A DNA stretch of 64,000 nt from Bradyrhizobium sp. 21 (GTDB taxonomy: Bacteria; Pseudomonadota; Alphaproteobacteria; Rhizobiales; Xanthobacteraceae). The stretch covers positions 132,020 through 196,019 of the forward strand of contig NZ_JADPJG010000015.1 of assembly GCF_023073335.1 (NCBI RefSeq). Reading direction: 5' to 3'. Within the stretch, counting starts at the first letter, position 1; each line of letters begins with the position of its first letter. Below the pieces are notes generated by a model. That model searched no databases. It was not told the origin of the DNA and saw only the letters and a program-made list of their open reading frames with translations. Made by a program: the position numbers and the translations under genes. This document shows, in pieces, positions 36,078-45,374 of the stretch.

Positions 36078-36488
36078 ATGCCCACAATCACCGTCGAGCG
36101 CACCATTGGGACGACCAAGAAGGCTGTGCTCGCCGGGCTCGGCGCCTACAACGACGAGCAGTTCGGGAAGCAGAGGGTCAAGAGTATCGCGGTCTCGTTA
36201 AAGGACGGCCGCAAGATCGTCGGCGGCATCGTCGGGCACCTCTGGGCCACGGTTCTGTTCATCCAGTATTTCTGGATCGACCAGAAGCAACGCGGCAAGG
36301 GTTTTGGCACGAAGCTGATCGCGGCGATCGAAGACGAGGCAAGACGGCAGGGCGCGGTCCAGGCCCATGTCGACACGATGAGTTTCCAGGCGCCGGGCTT
36401 CTATCGTTCCTGCGGGTACGAGGAATTCGGCGCCCTCAAGGGCTATCCCGGCGGCGTGACGCGCCATTCGTTTACGAAGTCGCTATGA
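36078..36488 (+). CDS. GNAT-family N-acetyltransferase inside the cobS-cobT operon
   Basis: A 136-residue acetyltransferase. The acetyl-CoA loop is QRGKGFGTKLIAAIEDEAR, and the C-terminal SFQAPGFYRSCGYEEFG is typical of GNAT proteins acting on small molecules or antibiotics. It starts 3 bases after the cobS stop and overlaps the cobT start in an ATGA, so it is co-translated with both chelatase subunits. The substrate is unknown; no cobalamin step is known to need it. Confidence 0.9.
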   Translation: MPTITVERTIGTTKKAVLAGLGAYNDEQFGKQRVKSIAVSLKDGRKIVGGIVGHLWATVLFIQYFWIDQKQRGKGFGTKLIAAIEDEARRQGAVQAHVDTMSFQAPGFYRSCGYEEFGALKGYPGGVTRHSFTKSL

Positions 36489-38392
36489 GCACATCATCAT
36501 CAAATTCCAAATTCCGTAACACCAAGGAAGCTCCGACCGAGCCGTTCAAGCGCTCGGTCGCGTCCTGCCTGAAGGCAATCGCGAAATCGCCCGAGCTCGA
36601 CGTCTCCTTCGCGGCCGAGCGTCCCGGGCTTGCGCCGGGCAAGGCCCGCTTGCCCGAGCCCGCGCGAAAAATGACCAAGCGCGATGCCGCGATCGTGCGC
36701 GGCCATGCCGATTCGATCGCGCTCAAGCTCGCCTGTCACGATCCGAAACTGCATCGCAAGCTGATGCCCGGCAATCCGCAGGCGCGCGGTGTGTTCGAGG
36801 CGGTGGAGCAGGCCCGCGTCGAGGCAATCGGCGCGCGCCGCATGGCCGGCGTTGCGAAAAACCTCACCGCGATGCTCGACGATCATTTTCACCGCGGCAA
36901 GTTCGACGAAATCACCGACCGCGCCGACGCGCCGCTGGCGGACGCGCTGGCCATGCTGGTGCGCGAACGCCTGACTGGCATGGCGCCGCCGACGGCTGCG
37001 AAAAAGGTGGTCGATCTCTGGCGGCCGATCCTGGAGGACAAGATCGGCAGGCGGCTCGACCGGCTCGACGGCCTGGTCGAGGACCAGACCCGGTTCGGCG
37101 ACGCCGTGCATGATCTCCTGACGGCGCTCGATATCGGCGATGAGCGCAACGCCGACAGCGAGGATAATGACGACCAGGACGAGAACCAGGACGGCGACAA
37201 CGATCAGTCCGGCGCCGAGGGCTCGCCCGATTCCGACGCCGCGCAGGAGATGAGCGCCGACCAGGCGCAGGCTTCGTCGGAAGAGATGAGCGAGAGCGCG
37301 ATGGAAAGCGCGCAGGCCTCGACCTCGGATACGTTCGACGACGGCGAACTCGGCGATGATGAGACGCCGGGCGAGGCGACGCGTCCCAACTCGCACGGCA
37401 AGAACGAGCCGCGCGGGCCGGAATATCATGCGTTCGCGCCGAAATTCGACGAGATCATCGCCGCCGAAGACCTCTGCGACCACGACGAGCTGGAGCGCCT
37501 GCGCGCCTATCTCGACAAGCAGCTCGCGCATCTGCAGGGCATCGTCGCCCGCCTAGCCAACCGGCTGCAACGCCGGCTGATGGCGCAGCAGAACCGTGCT
37601 TGGGAATTCGATCTCGAAGAGGGCATTCTGGATCCCGCGCGCCTGTCGCGCGTGGTGACCGATCCCTATCATCCGCTGTCCTTCATGCACGAGAAGGAGG
37701 CGACATTCCGCGACACCGTGGTGACGCTGCTGCTCGACAATTCCGGCTCGATGCGGGGACGTCCGATCACGGTCGCCGCGACCTGCGCCGACATTCTCGC
37801 CCGCACGCTGGAGCGATGCGGCGTCAAGGTCGAGATTCTCGGTTTCACCACCCGCGCCTGGAAGGGCGGGCAGTCGCGCGAGGCGTGGTTGGCCGCCGGC
37901 AAGCCGGCCAGTCCCGGCCGTCTCAACGATCTCCGCCACATCATCTACAAATCCGCCGACGCCCCCTGGCGCCGTGCGCGAAAAAATCTCGGGCTGATGA
38001 TGCGCGAGGGGCTGCTGAAGGAGAACATCGACGGCGAGGCGCTGGACTGGGCGCACAAGCGCCTGCTCGGCCGGCCCGAGCAGCGCAAGATCCTGATGAT
38101 GATCTCGGACGGCGCCCCGGTCGATGATTCAACTCTGTCGGTCAATCCCGGCAACTATCTCGAGCGGCATCTGCGCCACATCATCGAGGAGATCGAGACC
38201 CGCTCGCCGGTCGAGCTGATCGCGATCGGCATCGGCCATGACGTGACGCGCTACTACCGCCGCGCGGTGACGATCGTGGATGCCGAAGAGCTCGGCGGCG
38301 CCATCACCGAGAAGCTCGCGGAGCTGTTCAGCGAGACCAATACCGCGCCCACGCAACCGGCCGGTCGCCCGCGACGCAAACTGCATTCGTGA
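36485..38392 (+). CDS. cobT: Cobaltochelatase subunit CobT
   Basis: A 635-residue partner of CobS. A helical N-terminal domain is followed by a very acidic low-complexity region (about 215-300; DNDDQDENQDGDNDQ) and a C-terminal vWA domain with a MIDAS DNSGSMRG motif near residue 418, as in CobT and magnesium chelatase BchD. The ATG at 36485 overlaps the GNAT stop; the open frame upstream inside the GNAT gene and cobS is a shadow. The stop is overlapped by the GTG of the next gene. Confidence 0.95.
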   Translation: MSTSSSNSKFRNTKEAPTEPFKRSVASCLKAIAKSPELDVSFAAERPGLAPGKARLPEPARKMTKRDAAIVRGHADSIALKLACHDPKLHRKLMPGNPQARGVFEAVEQARVEAIGARRMAGVAKNLTAMLDDHFHRGKFDEITDRADAPLADALAMLVRERLTGMAPPTAAKKVVDLWRPILEDKIGRRLDRLDGLVEDQTRFGDAVHDLLTALDIGDERNADSEDNDDQDENQDGDNDQSGAEGSPDSDAAQEMSADQAQASSEEMSESAMESAQASTSDTFDDGELGDDETPGEATRPNSHGKNEPRGPEYHAFAPKFDEIIAAEDLCDHDELERLRAYLDKQLAHLQGIVARLANRLQRRLMAQQNRAWEFDLEEGILDPARLSRVVTDPYHPLSFMHEKEATFRDTVVTLLLDNSGSMRGRPITVAATCADILARTLERCGVKVEILGFTTRAWKGGQSREAWLAAGKPASPGRLNDLRHIIYKSADAPWRRARKNLGLMMREGLLKENIDGEALDWAHKRLLGRPEQRKILMMISDGAPVDDSTLSVNPGNYLERHLRHIIEEIETRSPVELIAIGIGHDVTRYYRRAVTIVDAEELGGAITEKLAELFSETNTAPTQPAGRPRRKLHS

Positions 38393-39462
38393 GCAAACCT
38401 TCATCCCGCCGCAGCTTTATCGGCCACGCGGCGGCGGGATTTTCCACTCTCTTAACTCATCGACTGGCGCAGGCGCAGTCCGCGACCGAGCCCCAGGCGC
38501 GCACCTCGCTGATCGAGCACGCCGTCGCCGCGCCCGTCCGCATCGAAGTCAATGCGCGGCCGATCCCCAATTTCGCGCCGCGCGATCATTCGCGCACCCG
38601 CTTCGGCTCGCTGGAGTATCGCAGCGGCCTCGTGCTGACCTCGCCGCATCGCGGCTTTGGTGGCCTGTCCGGCCTCCGCTTCCTCGATACCAAGGGCGAG
38701 CGCTTCCTCGCGATCTCCGACCAGGGCACCTGGTTCACCGGCGCCATCCGCTATTCCGGCGGCAAGATGGTCGCGCTCGACGACGTCGAGGCCGCGCCGG
38801 TGCTGAATGCGGAGGGGCGGCCGATCACGGAAAAACGCTATTGGTACGACACAGAGTCGCTCGCGCGCGACGGCAGCCTCGTCTATGTCGGGCTCGAACG
38901 CGTCAACCAGATCATGCGGTTCGATTTCGCCAAGGGCGGCACGCGTGCGCCCGGCGAGGTGGTGCCGACGCCCGCGGGCGTGCGCAAGCTGCCCTCCAAC
39001 AAGGGGCTCGAGGCGCTGGTGTTCGTGCCGAATGGCCAGCCGCTCGCGGGCACGCTGATCGCCTTCTCCGAGCGCGGGCTGGACGCTGACGGCAATCTGG
39101 TCGCGTTCCTGATCGGCGGCCCCACACCCGGCCCGTTCAGCGTGCGCCGCACCGAAAAATTCGACATCAGCGACGCCGTGCTGCTGCCCTCCGGCGACCT
39201 CTTGATCCTCGAACGCAAATTCTCCTGGTTCAGCGGCGTCAACATCCGCATCCGCGCGATCCCGCTGAAATCGATCGCGCCCGGCGCCGTGGTCGACGGC
39301 CCCGCGCTGTTCAAGGCCGATCTCGGCCAGGAGATCGACAATATGGAAGGCATCGACGTCCACGTCACGCCGGGGGGCGAGACCGTGCTGACGCTGGTGT
39401 CCGACGACAATTTCTCGCTGCTGCAGCGGACGCTGTTGTTGCAGTTCGCGCTGGTGGAGTAG
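38389..39462 (+). CDS. Exported esterase-like/phytase-like beta-propeller protein
   Basis: A 357-residue protein matching the esterase-like-activity-of-phytase family (Pfam PF13449 by recollection). A Tat-type signal (SRRSFIGHAAAGFSTLL, cleavage near AQAQS) precedes a propeller with FGGLSGLRF, FLAISDQGTWF and GLEALVF repeats. The GTG start overlaps the cobT stop (GTGA), so it is coupled to the cobalamin operon although no role there is known. A role in a phosphate-ester hydrolysis is only family-based. Confidence 0.82.
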   Translation: MSKPSSRRSFIGHAAAGFSTLLTHRLAQAQSATEPQARTSLIEHAVAAPVRIEVNARPIPNFAPRDHSRTRFGSLEYRSGLVLTSPHRGFGGLSGLRFLDTKGERFLAISDQGTWFTGAIRYSGGKMVALDDVEAAPVLNAEGRPITEKRYWYDTESLARDGSLVYVGLERVNQIMRFDFAKGGTRAPGEVVPTPAGVRKLPSNKGLEALVFVPNGQPLAGTLIAFSERGLDADGNLVAFLIGGPTPGPFSVRRTEKFDISDAVLLPSGDLLILERKFSWFSGVNIRIRAIPLKSIAPGAVVDGPALFKADLGQEIDNMEGIDVHVTPGGETVLTLVSDDNFSLLQRTLLLQFALVE

Positions 39463-39470
39463 CCGCGCCC

Positions 39471-39493
39471 TCCTGGCTTTGGCCGGGACGACA
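39471..39493. repeat. Degenerate single REP-like unit
   Basis: An imperfect copy of the 23181-23304 repeat unit (CCTGGC-TTTG-GCCGGG with flanking GACGAC) lies between the phytase-like gene and the convergent response-regulator gene. Confidence 0.45.
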
Positions 39494-39535
39494 TGTTTGT
39501 TTGATGAGCCGCGCCCTAACTCATCCGCAGCATTG

Positions 39536-40462
39536 CTACGAATTCCGCCTCGTCGCATTCGTGGCAATCGCCGCCGCCGCAGTCCGGTTCTCCACCCCGA
39601 GCTTGGCGTAGATCTGCTCAAGATGCTTGTCGACCGTGCGGGGGCTCAATCCCAGGATCTGCGCGATGTCGCGGTTGGTCTTGCCCTTGCTGAGCCAGGC
39701 CAGCACCTCGCCCTCGCGGGTGGTGAGGCCGAGCTCGCTGGTGAATTCCGGCGGCAATGATGTGCCGGACTCCTTGGACAGCCGCAGCAGGAACTCGTTC
39801 GGCGCGGTTTCGCCCATGTAATAGAACCGGAGTTGCGGATTGTCGGGCAATGAGGCCGCCTGAGACTTCGAGCTGCCCTTGCCCTTGGCCTGCCCCAGCC
39901 ATTGCAGCAGCGACGGCGGCAGGACGAAATCGTCGGCCTGCGCGCCGTGATGATCGGCCAGCAGCTTCTGCGCCTGCGGGGTCGCCCACAACATGTTGCC
40001 CTGGCGATTGACCGCGAACAGGAATCGGCCGGAGACGTCGAGCGCGGCGCGCGCGCTCTGCGTCAGCCGCGCATTGCCGAGATGCACGCGGATGCGCGCC
40101 AGCATCTCCTCGATCACGATCGGCTTGGTCACGTAGTCGACGCCGCCGGCTTCCAGCCCGCGCACGATGTGCTCGGTCTCGGCGAGGCCCGTCATGAAGA
40201 TCACGGGGACATTGGTAAGGTCCGCATCGCGCTTGAGCCGGCGGCAGGTCTCGAACCCGTCCATCCCGGGCATCACCGCGTCCAGCAACACGATGTCGGG
40301 CGTGATCTGGTCGACGATGCGCATCGCGGCTGCGCCGTCGAGCGCCACCATCACCGTCATTCCGGCGCCGTCGAGCGCGTCGGTCAGCAGCCGCAACGTC
40401 TCCGGAGAGTCATCGACAACGAGCGCGATATCGCGCTTTTTCGACTCAGTGCTCATACGCAT
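39536..40462 (-). CDS. LuxR-type response regulator with central PAS-like segment
   Basis: A 308-residue regulator. The receiver (about 10-125) has the acidic pair in VVDDSPET, phosphoacceptor Asp in LLDAVMPGMDG, switch Thr in FMTG and Lys in TKPI. A middle segment (RFLFAVNRQGNMLWATPQAQ) looks PAS-like. The C-terminus is a LuxR/FixJ helix-turn-helix (LTTREGEVLAWLSKGKTNRDIAQILGLSPRTV). It is downstream of the NCS1-histidine kinase gene with a 17-base overlap (11 if the second ATG at 40456 is used), so the two form one two-component operon that probably controls the divergent urt-fmd-amiE genes. Confidence 0.92.
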   Translation of the reverse strand: MRMSTESKKRDIALVVDDSPETLRLLTDALDGAGMTVMVALDGAAAMRIVDQITPDIVLLDAVMPGMDGFETCRRLKRDADLTNVPVIFMTGLAETEHIVRGLEAGGVDYVTKPIVIEEMLARIRVHLGNARLTQSARAALDVSGRFLFAVNRQGNMLWATPQAQKLLADHHGAQADDFVLPPSLLQWLGQAKGKGSSKSQAASLPDNPQLRFYYMGETAPNEFLLRLSKESGTSLPPEFTSELGLTTREGEVLAWLSKGKTNRDIAQILGLSPRTVDKHLEQIYAKLGVENRTAAAAIATNATRRNS

Positions 40463-43400
40463 GCAACGTCTTCAATGTGGCCATGTACTGGTCGAGATCG
40501 AATCGATCGACCAGCGAACGCATTTCTGCGACAAAATCAGCATGCTCCGGGTGCTCGCTGCCGATCTCGTCGAGCTTCAACTGGATAGCCTTGACGTAGC
40601 CGATCTGGCCGAGCCCGATCAGCGCCTCGACGTGCCGCACCGGCGGCCTCGATCCGCTCTCGGGCCGCCAGAACGGGACCGCGATCTCGTCCGAGCCGTA
40701 TTGCCATTCAATCTTGAGAAGCTGGCGGATGCTTTCCAAAAGCCGCGGAATGTCGATCGGCTTCATCAGATAGCCGTTGTGGAAGGGCTGCGCCAGCGGT
40801 GTGCCGTGGGCCTCCAGCGCGCTGGCCGACACCATCAGGATGCGCGCCTGATGATGGCCGTTCGCGCGCAGCGTCTCCGCGACCGTCCAGCCGTCCATGC
40901 CCGGCATGGAGATGTCGAGCAGGAACAGATCGGGCCGGCAGTGCTGGGCCAGCGCCAGGCAGCCCGGTCCGTCGGGGGCACTGAGCAGGATGAAGCCGAG
41001 CGGGGTCAGCACCTCCCGCAGGAGGTCGCGATGCACGGGGTCGTCGTCGGTGATGAGGATGGTCTTGCGCGCGCCGTGATAGCCGGAGACCGGGGCCTCC
41101 ACCGGCGCAATGCGCTGCGGATTGGTGACTTCCGATAGCAGCATCTTGACCTTGAAGGTGCTGCCGCTGCCGACCTTGCTCAAGACCTTGATGTCGCCGC
41201 CCATCACGCCAGCCAGCAGCCGGCTGATGGTCAGGCCGAGCCCGGTGCCGGTCTGCGGCTGCGAGACGCCGAGCGCGCCGCGTTCGAAGGGTGCAAAGAT
41301 GCGTTCGAGATCGTCACCCCGGATGCCCGGGCCGGTGTCGATCACCTCGAACTCGGCAACGGGGCTGCGGTAGTGCACCACGAATTGCACACTGCCGGTC
41401 TGGGTGAATTTGATCGCGTTGGAGAGCAAATTGATCAGCACCTGGCGCAGCCGCTTTTCATCGGCATAGACGACGAGCGGCAAATGCGGTGGCCGCTTGA
41501 ACACGAAGTCGATGCCCTTGGCGGCGGCCTGAAGGCGGAACATGCCGACGAGCTGATCCAGAAATTCGCTGAGCCGCACCTCGTCGCGCGACAGATACAG
41601 CCGCCCCGCCTCGATCTTGGAGATGTCCAGAATGCCGTCGATCAGGCCGGAAAGGTGATCGGCGCTGCGCCGGACCACGCGGACCTGGTCGCGCGGCTTG
41701 GTGTTGAGCGTTGCATCCTGCTCCAGGAGCTGGGCATAGCCGCTGATCGCATTCAGCGGCGAGCGCAGCTCGTGGCTCAGGCCCACCACGTAGCGGCTCT
41801 TGGCGAGGTTGGCGGATTCGGCGATTTCCTTGGCGCGCTGCAACTCGGCGTCGGTACGTTTGTGCGCGTCGATCTCCTGGATCAGCAGCGTGGTCTGTCG
41901 CCGCGTCTCGGCCTCGGCAGCCCGGCGGCTCTGCTGGGCCAGCACGAACAGCCAGGCCACCACGCCGATGATGATGCTGAGCGAGAAGAACACCTTCCAG
42001 AGCACGTTGGAGACCAGCATGTTGTCGCCATGCACGCTCACCGAGGTCTGGAGATAGATCAGCCCCAGCACCAGTGCGACGAGGCCCGCGGAGACCACGA
42101 ACACGCCGATATAGTGGCCGAACTGCGAGTTGATCCGCTGATAGATCGGCTGCGGCAAGATCCTGCTGAGCGCGTCGGCGAATTGCACCTGCGCCCGCCC
42201 ATGCGGCTTGCAGAGATCATGACAGCGCGCATCGAGCGAGCAGCAAAGCGAGCAGATCGGGCCGGCATAGGCCGGGCAGGAGGCGGTATCCTCCGGCTCG
42301 AAACTGTGCTCGCAGATGCAACACTGGATCGCCTCGATATTCGCCCAGCTCCGCTTCGGCTTGCGCGCGATGTAGTACTTGCCGCCGGTCAGCCAGGCGA
42401 TAACAGGCGCGGTGACGAAGGCGACCGTCAGCGCGACGAAGGCCGCGAGTGCCTTCATGGTCGGGCCGAACAGGCCGTAGAACGCTGCGACCGAGACGAT
42501 GATCGCGAGTGTCATCGCGCCGACCCCGACGGGGTTGATGTCGTAGAGATGGGCGCGCTTGAACTCCATCTGCGGAGGACGCAGGCCGAGCGGCTTGTTG
42601 ACGACGAGATCGGACACCAGCGCGCCGACCCAGGCAATCGCGACGTTGGAGTAAAGCGCCAGCGTCTGCTCCAGCGCCTTGTAGACGCCGATCTCCATCA
42701 AGAGCAGCGCCACCATCACATTGAACACCAGCCAGACGACACGGCCGGGATGGCTGTGGGTCAGGCGCGAGAAGAAGTTCGACCATGCGATCGAGCCGGC
42801 ATAGGCGTTGGTCACGTTGATCTTGAGCTGTGACAGGACGACGAAGAAACCTGTCAGCGCGAGGGCGAGGTCCGGCTCCGACAAGACGTATCGAAATGCC
42901 ACGAGATACATATGCGCGGGCTCGGCGGCCTCCTCGGGCGGCACGCCGTGGCTCAGTGCAAAGAAGGCGAGGAACGATCCGGCCAGGAGCTTCAGGGCGC
43001 CGAGCACGATCCAGCCAGGCCCTGCGCTCATCAGTGCAATCCACCACGAAGCCTTGGAGGTGCGGCGGTCGCGCGGCAGAAAGCGCAGGAAGTCGACCTG
43101 CTCGCCGATCTGCGCCACCAGCGAGAACACCACCGAGGACGCGACGCCGAACAGCAACAGATCGAAATGGCCAGCGGGGTCGCCGTGCTCGCCGGCGAAC
43201 TTGTGCCATTCCGTGAAGGAGTGGGGATTGGCCCATGCGATCGCGGCAAAGGGCAGGATATGCAGGACAATCCAGAGCGGCTGCGTCCAGAGCTGGAAAC
43301 GGCTGATCAGCGTAATGCCGTAGGTCACGAGCGGGATGATCGCGACGGCGCTGATGAGGTAGCCGATCGGGCGCGGGATGCCCAGGCACATCTCCAGCGC

Positions 43401-43817
43401 GGTCGCCAGGATCACCGCCTCGATCGCGAAGAAGATGAAGGTGAAGGAGGCGTAGATCAGCGAGGTGACGGTTGATCCGATATAGCCGAAGCCGGCGCCG
43501 CGGGTGAGCAGGTCAATGTCGATGCCGCATTTGGCGGCATAATAGGCAATCGGTACGCCGCAGCAGAAGATGATGGCTGAGACGACGAGGATTGCGGCAG
43601 CGGCGTTGGTGACGCCGTAGTTCAGGGTGATGGTGCCGCCGATCGCTTCGAGCACCAGGAAGGAGATCGCGCCGATGGCGGTGTTGGCGACGCGGGCGGC
43701 GGACCACCGGCGTGCGCTCTTGGCAGTGAAGCGCAGCGCGTAGTCTTCCAGCGTCTGGTTGGCGACCCATTGGTTGTACTGGCGCCTGACGCGGTCTATT
43801 CGCTGCCGCCCTGCCAC
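40446..43817 (-). CDS. NCS1 transporter-histidine kinase-receiver fusion (candidate transceptor)
   Basis: An 1123-residue membrane sensor. Residues 45-475 carry about ten to twelve hydrophobic segments of the NCS1 (cytosine/purine/allantoin permease) family, with the N-terminal NQTLEDYALRF seen in that family. A Cys/His-rich linker follows (499-536: Cys 499, 500, 502, 514, 522, 525, 526, 532, 536 and His 504, 533), plausibly metal-binding. Two more membrane helices (about 570-590, 606-626) lead to a coiled coil and a kinase: phosphoacceptor His682 (GLSHELRSPL), N-box near 797, G1 DTGPGI (827), G2 GTGLGL (857). A receiver (Asp968) ends it. It is the counterpart, in another transporter family, of CrbS-type sensors. 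Nothing shows whether transport occurs. Confidence 0.92.
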   Translation of the reverse strand: MAGRQRIDRVRRQYNQWVANQTLEDYALRFTAKSARRWSAARVANTAIGAISFLVLEAIGGTITLNYGVTNAAAAILVVSAIIFCCGVPIAYYAAKCGIDIDLLTRGAGFGYIGSTVTSLIYASFTFIFFAIEAVILATALEMCLGIPRPIGYLISAVAIIPLVTYGITLISRFQLWTQPLWIVLHILPFAAIAWANPHSFTEWHKFAGEHGDPAGHFDLLLFGVASSVVFSLVAQIGEQVDFLRFLPRDRRTSKASWWIALMSAGPGWIVLGALKLLAGSFLAFFALSHGVPPEEAAEPAHMYLVAFRYVLSEPDLALALTGFFVVLSQLKINVTNAYAGSIAWSNFFSRLTHSHPGRVVWLVFNVMVALLLMEIGVYKALEQTLALYSNVAIAWVGALVSDLVVNKPLGLRPPQMEFKRAHLYDINPVGVGAMTLAIIVSVAAFYGLFGPTMKALAAFVALTVAFVTAPVIAWLTGGKYYIARKPKRSWANIEAIQCCICEHSFEPEDTASCPAYAGPICSLCCSLDARCHDLCKPHGRAQVQFADALSRILPQPIYQRINSQFGHYIGVFVVSAGLVALVLGLIYLQTSVSVHGDNMLVSNVLWKVFFSLSIIIGVVAWLFVLAQQSRRAAEAETRRQTTLLIQEIDAHKRTDAELQRAKEIAESANLAKSRYVVGLSHELRSPLNAISGYAQLLEQDATLNTKPRDQVRVVRRSADHLSGLIDGILDISKIEAGRLYLSRDEVRLSEFLDQLVGMFRLQAAAKGIDFVFKRPPHLPLVVYADEKRLRQVLINLLSNAIKFTQTGSVQFVVHYRSPVAEFEVIDTGPGIRGDDLERIFAPFERGALGVSQPQTGTGLGLTISRLLAGVMGGDIKVLSKVGSGSTFKVKMLLSEVTNPQRIAPVEAPVSGYHGARKTILITDDDPVHRDLLREVLTPLGFILLSAPDGPGCLALAQHCRPDLFLLDISMPGMDGWTVAETLRANGHHQARILMVSASALEAHGTPLAQPFHNGYLMKPIDIPRLLESIRQLLKIEWQYGSDEIAVPFWRPESGSRPPVRHVEALIGLGQIGYVKAIQLKLDEIGSEHPEHADFVAEMRSLVDRFDLDQYMATLKTLHAYEH

Positions 43818-43894
43818 TTAACCCCACTCCCGAACTACCCGGACCCCTCGCAAATCCCGTACCAAAAGCCTACGTCGTCATTTTGCGGTGCAGT

Positions 43895-43912
43895 ATACGC
43901 GATCTTGCGTAT
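43895..43912. promoter_or_regulatory. Inverted repeat in the kinase / urtA divergent promoter
   Basis: ATACGC (43895-43900) and GCGTAT (43907-43912) are exact complements six bases apart, 78 bases before the kinase start and 73 bases before urtA. A dyad of this size suits a LuxR-type dimer, so it is the best candidate site for the response regulator. Confidence 0.55.
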
Positions 43913-43984
43913 GCTTGCAGTGCACAAATTCGAGCCATCCTCACGGCACCAAACGCGTGTCCTCGAACAAACAGTGGGGTGCTC

Positions 43985-45244
43985 ATGTCAGACGAAGCGA
44001 ACAAGGGCCTTTTGTCGCCGCTCCGGCGCAAATTATTGATGGGAATGGCGGCCCTGCCGGCCATCACGATGCTGCCGAGGGCATCTTTTGCGCAGGCCCC
44101 GGCGACCTCGGCGATCAACACGACAGGCCTCGCGGTCACCGACACCGAGGTGACGGTCGGCATCCTGCATTCGGCGACCGGCACCATGGCGATCTCCGAG
44201 ACTGGCTCGATCGAAGCCGAAAAGCTCGCCATCGAGCAGATCAACGCCATGGGCGGCGTGCTCGGACGCAAGATCAAGTTCATCCAGGAAGACGGCGCCA
44301 GCGACTGGCCGACGTTTGCCGAAAAGGCCAAGAAGCTGCTCGTCAACGACAAGGTCGCGGCGATCATGGGCTGCTGGACCTCGGCCTCGCGCAAGGCCGT
44401 GCTGCCGGTCATGGAGCAGTATAACGGCATGCTCTATTACCCGACCTTCTACGAAGGCCTCGAGCAGTCCAAGAACGTGATCTACACCGGCCAGGAAGCG
44501 ACCCAGCAGATTCTCGCCGGCCTGAACTGGATCGCCAAGGAGAAGGGCGCCAAGTCGTTCTTCTTCATCGGCTCCGACTACATCTGGCCGCGCACCTCGA
44601 ACAAGATCGCGCGCAAGCACGTCGAGAACGTGCTGAAGGGCAAGGTCGTCGGCGAGGAATATTATCCGCTCGGCAACACCCAGTTCAACTCGGTCATCAA
44701 CAAGATCAAGCTGACCAAGCCCGACGTGATTTTCACCGACGTCGTCGGCGGCTCGAACGTCGCGTTCTACAAGCAGCTCAAGGCCGCCGGCATCGACCTC
44801 TCCAAGCAGGCGCTGCTGACGATCTCGGTGACCGAAGACGAAATCGACGGCATCGGCGGCGAGAACATCGCGGGCGCCTATGCCTGCATGAAGTACTTCC
44901 AGTCGCTCGACAATCCGAACAACAAGACCTTCGTCCCGGCGTTCAAGAAGATGTGGGGCGAAAAGACCGTGATCGGAGACGTCACCCAGGCTGCCTATCT
45001 CGGCCCGTGGCTGTGGAAATTGACGGTCGAGAAGGCGGGCTCCTTCGACGTCGACAAGATCGCGGCGGCCTCGCCCGGCGTCGAGTTCAAGGGCGCTCCG
45101 GAAGGATACGTGCGCATCCACGAAAACCATCACCTCTGGTCGAAGACCCGGGTGGGACGCGCCAAGCTCGACGGCCAGTTCGAGCTGATCTTCGAGACCG
45201 CCGATCTCGTCGAGCCGGATCCGTTCCCCAAGGGCTACCAGTAA
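43985..45244 (+). CDS. urtA: Urea/short-chain amide ABC transporter substrate-binding protein
   Basis: A 419-residue type I binding protein very close to UrtA (ILHSATGTMAISETG, LLVNDKVAAIMGCWTSASRKAVLPV, YYPTFYEGLEQSKNVIYTG, FFFIGSDYIWPRTSNKIARK). The N-terminal signal (LRRKLLMGMAALPAITMLPRASFAQA) exports it. The ATG at 43985 is preferred; the open frame starts 34 codons earlier across the promoter. In Methylophilus methylotrophus the homologue FmdD feeds short-chain amides to FmdA; the fmdA and amiE genes here support amide as well as urea. Two strong hairpins after the stop may raise its level over the permeases. Confidence 0.93.
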   Translation: MSDEANKGLLSPLRRKLLMGMAALPAITMLPRASFAQAPATSAINTTGLAVTDTEVTVGILHSATGTMAISETGSIEAEKLAIEQINAMGGVLGRKIKFIQEDGASDWPTFAEKAKKLLVNDKVAAIMGCWTSASRKAVLPVMEQYNGMLYYPTFYEGLEQSKNVIYTGQEATQQILAGLNWIAKEKGAKSFFFIGSDYIWPRTSNKIARKHVENVLKGKVVGEEYYPLGNTQFNSVINKIKLTKPDVIFTDVVGGSNVAFYKQLKAAGIDLSKQALLTISVTEDEIDGIGGENIAGAYACMKYFQSLDNPNNKTFVPAFKKMWGEKTVIGDVTQAAYLGPWLWKLTVEKAGSFDVDKIAAASPGVEFKGAPEGYVRIHENHHLWSKTRVGRAKLDGQFELIFETADLVEPDPFPKGYQ

Positions 45245-45288
45245 GAGCGGCGCTCGTCGCCGTTTCCTTCAAGACCATGCAGCTCCCT

Positions 45289-45348
45289 GGCGTGGACAGC
45301 AAATCCACGCCCAAGACCCCCGCGTCGCGAGCCTGCTCGCGACGCGGG
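45289..45348 (+). terminator. Two consecutive hairpins between urtA and urtB
   Basis: Hairpin 1 is GGCGTGGA (45289-45296) with TCCACGCC (45304-45311). Hairpin 2 is a perfect 14-bp stem, 45319-45332 with 45335-45348, starting CCCGCGTCGCGAGC. There is no U-tract, so they are more likely a partial-termination or RNase-blocking structure inside the operon than an end signal. Confidence 0.65.
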
Positions 45349-45374
45349 ACCCTTATCCCCGACGGAGGACATCG

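Noticed and set aside
41373..42833. 486-residue antisense frame over the transporter-kinase gene
   Set aside because: It is a shadow of the NCS1/kinase coding sequence with no domain of its own.
43818..43984. Sigma-54 promoter in the kinase / urtA gap
   Set aside because: I looked for TGGCAC-N5-TTGC on both strands because nitrogen genes often use it; no acceptable match is visible.
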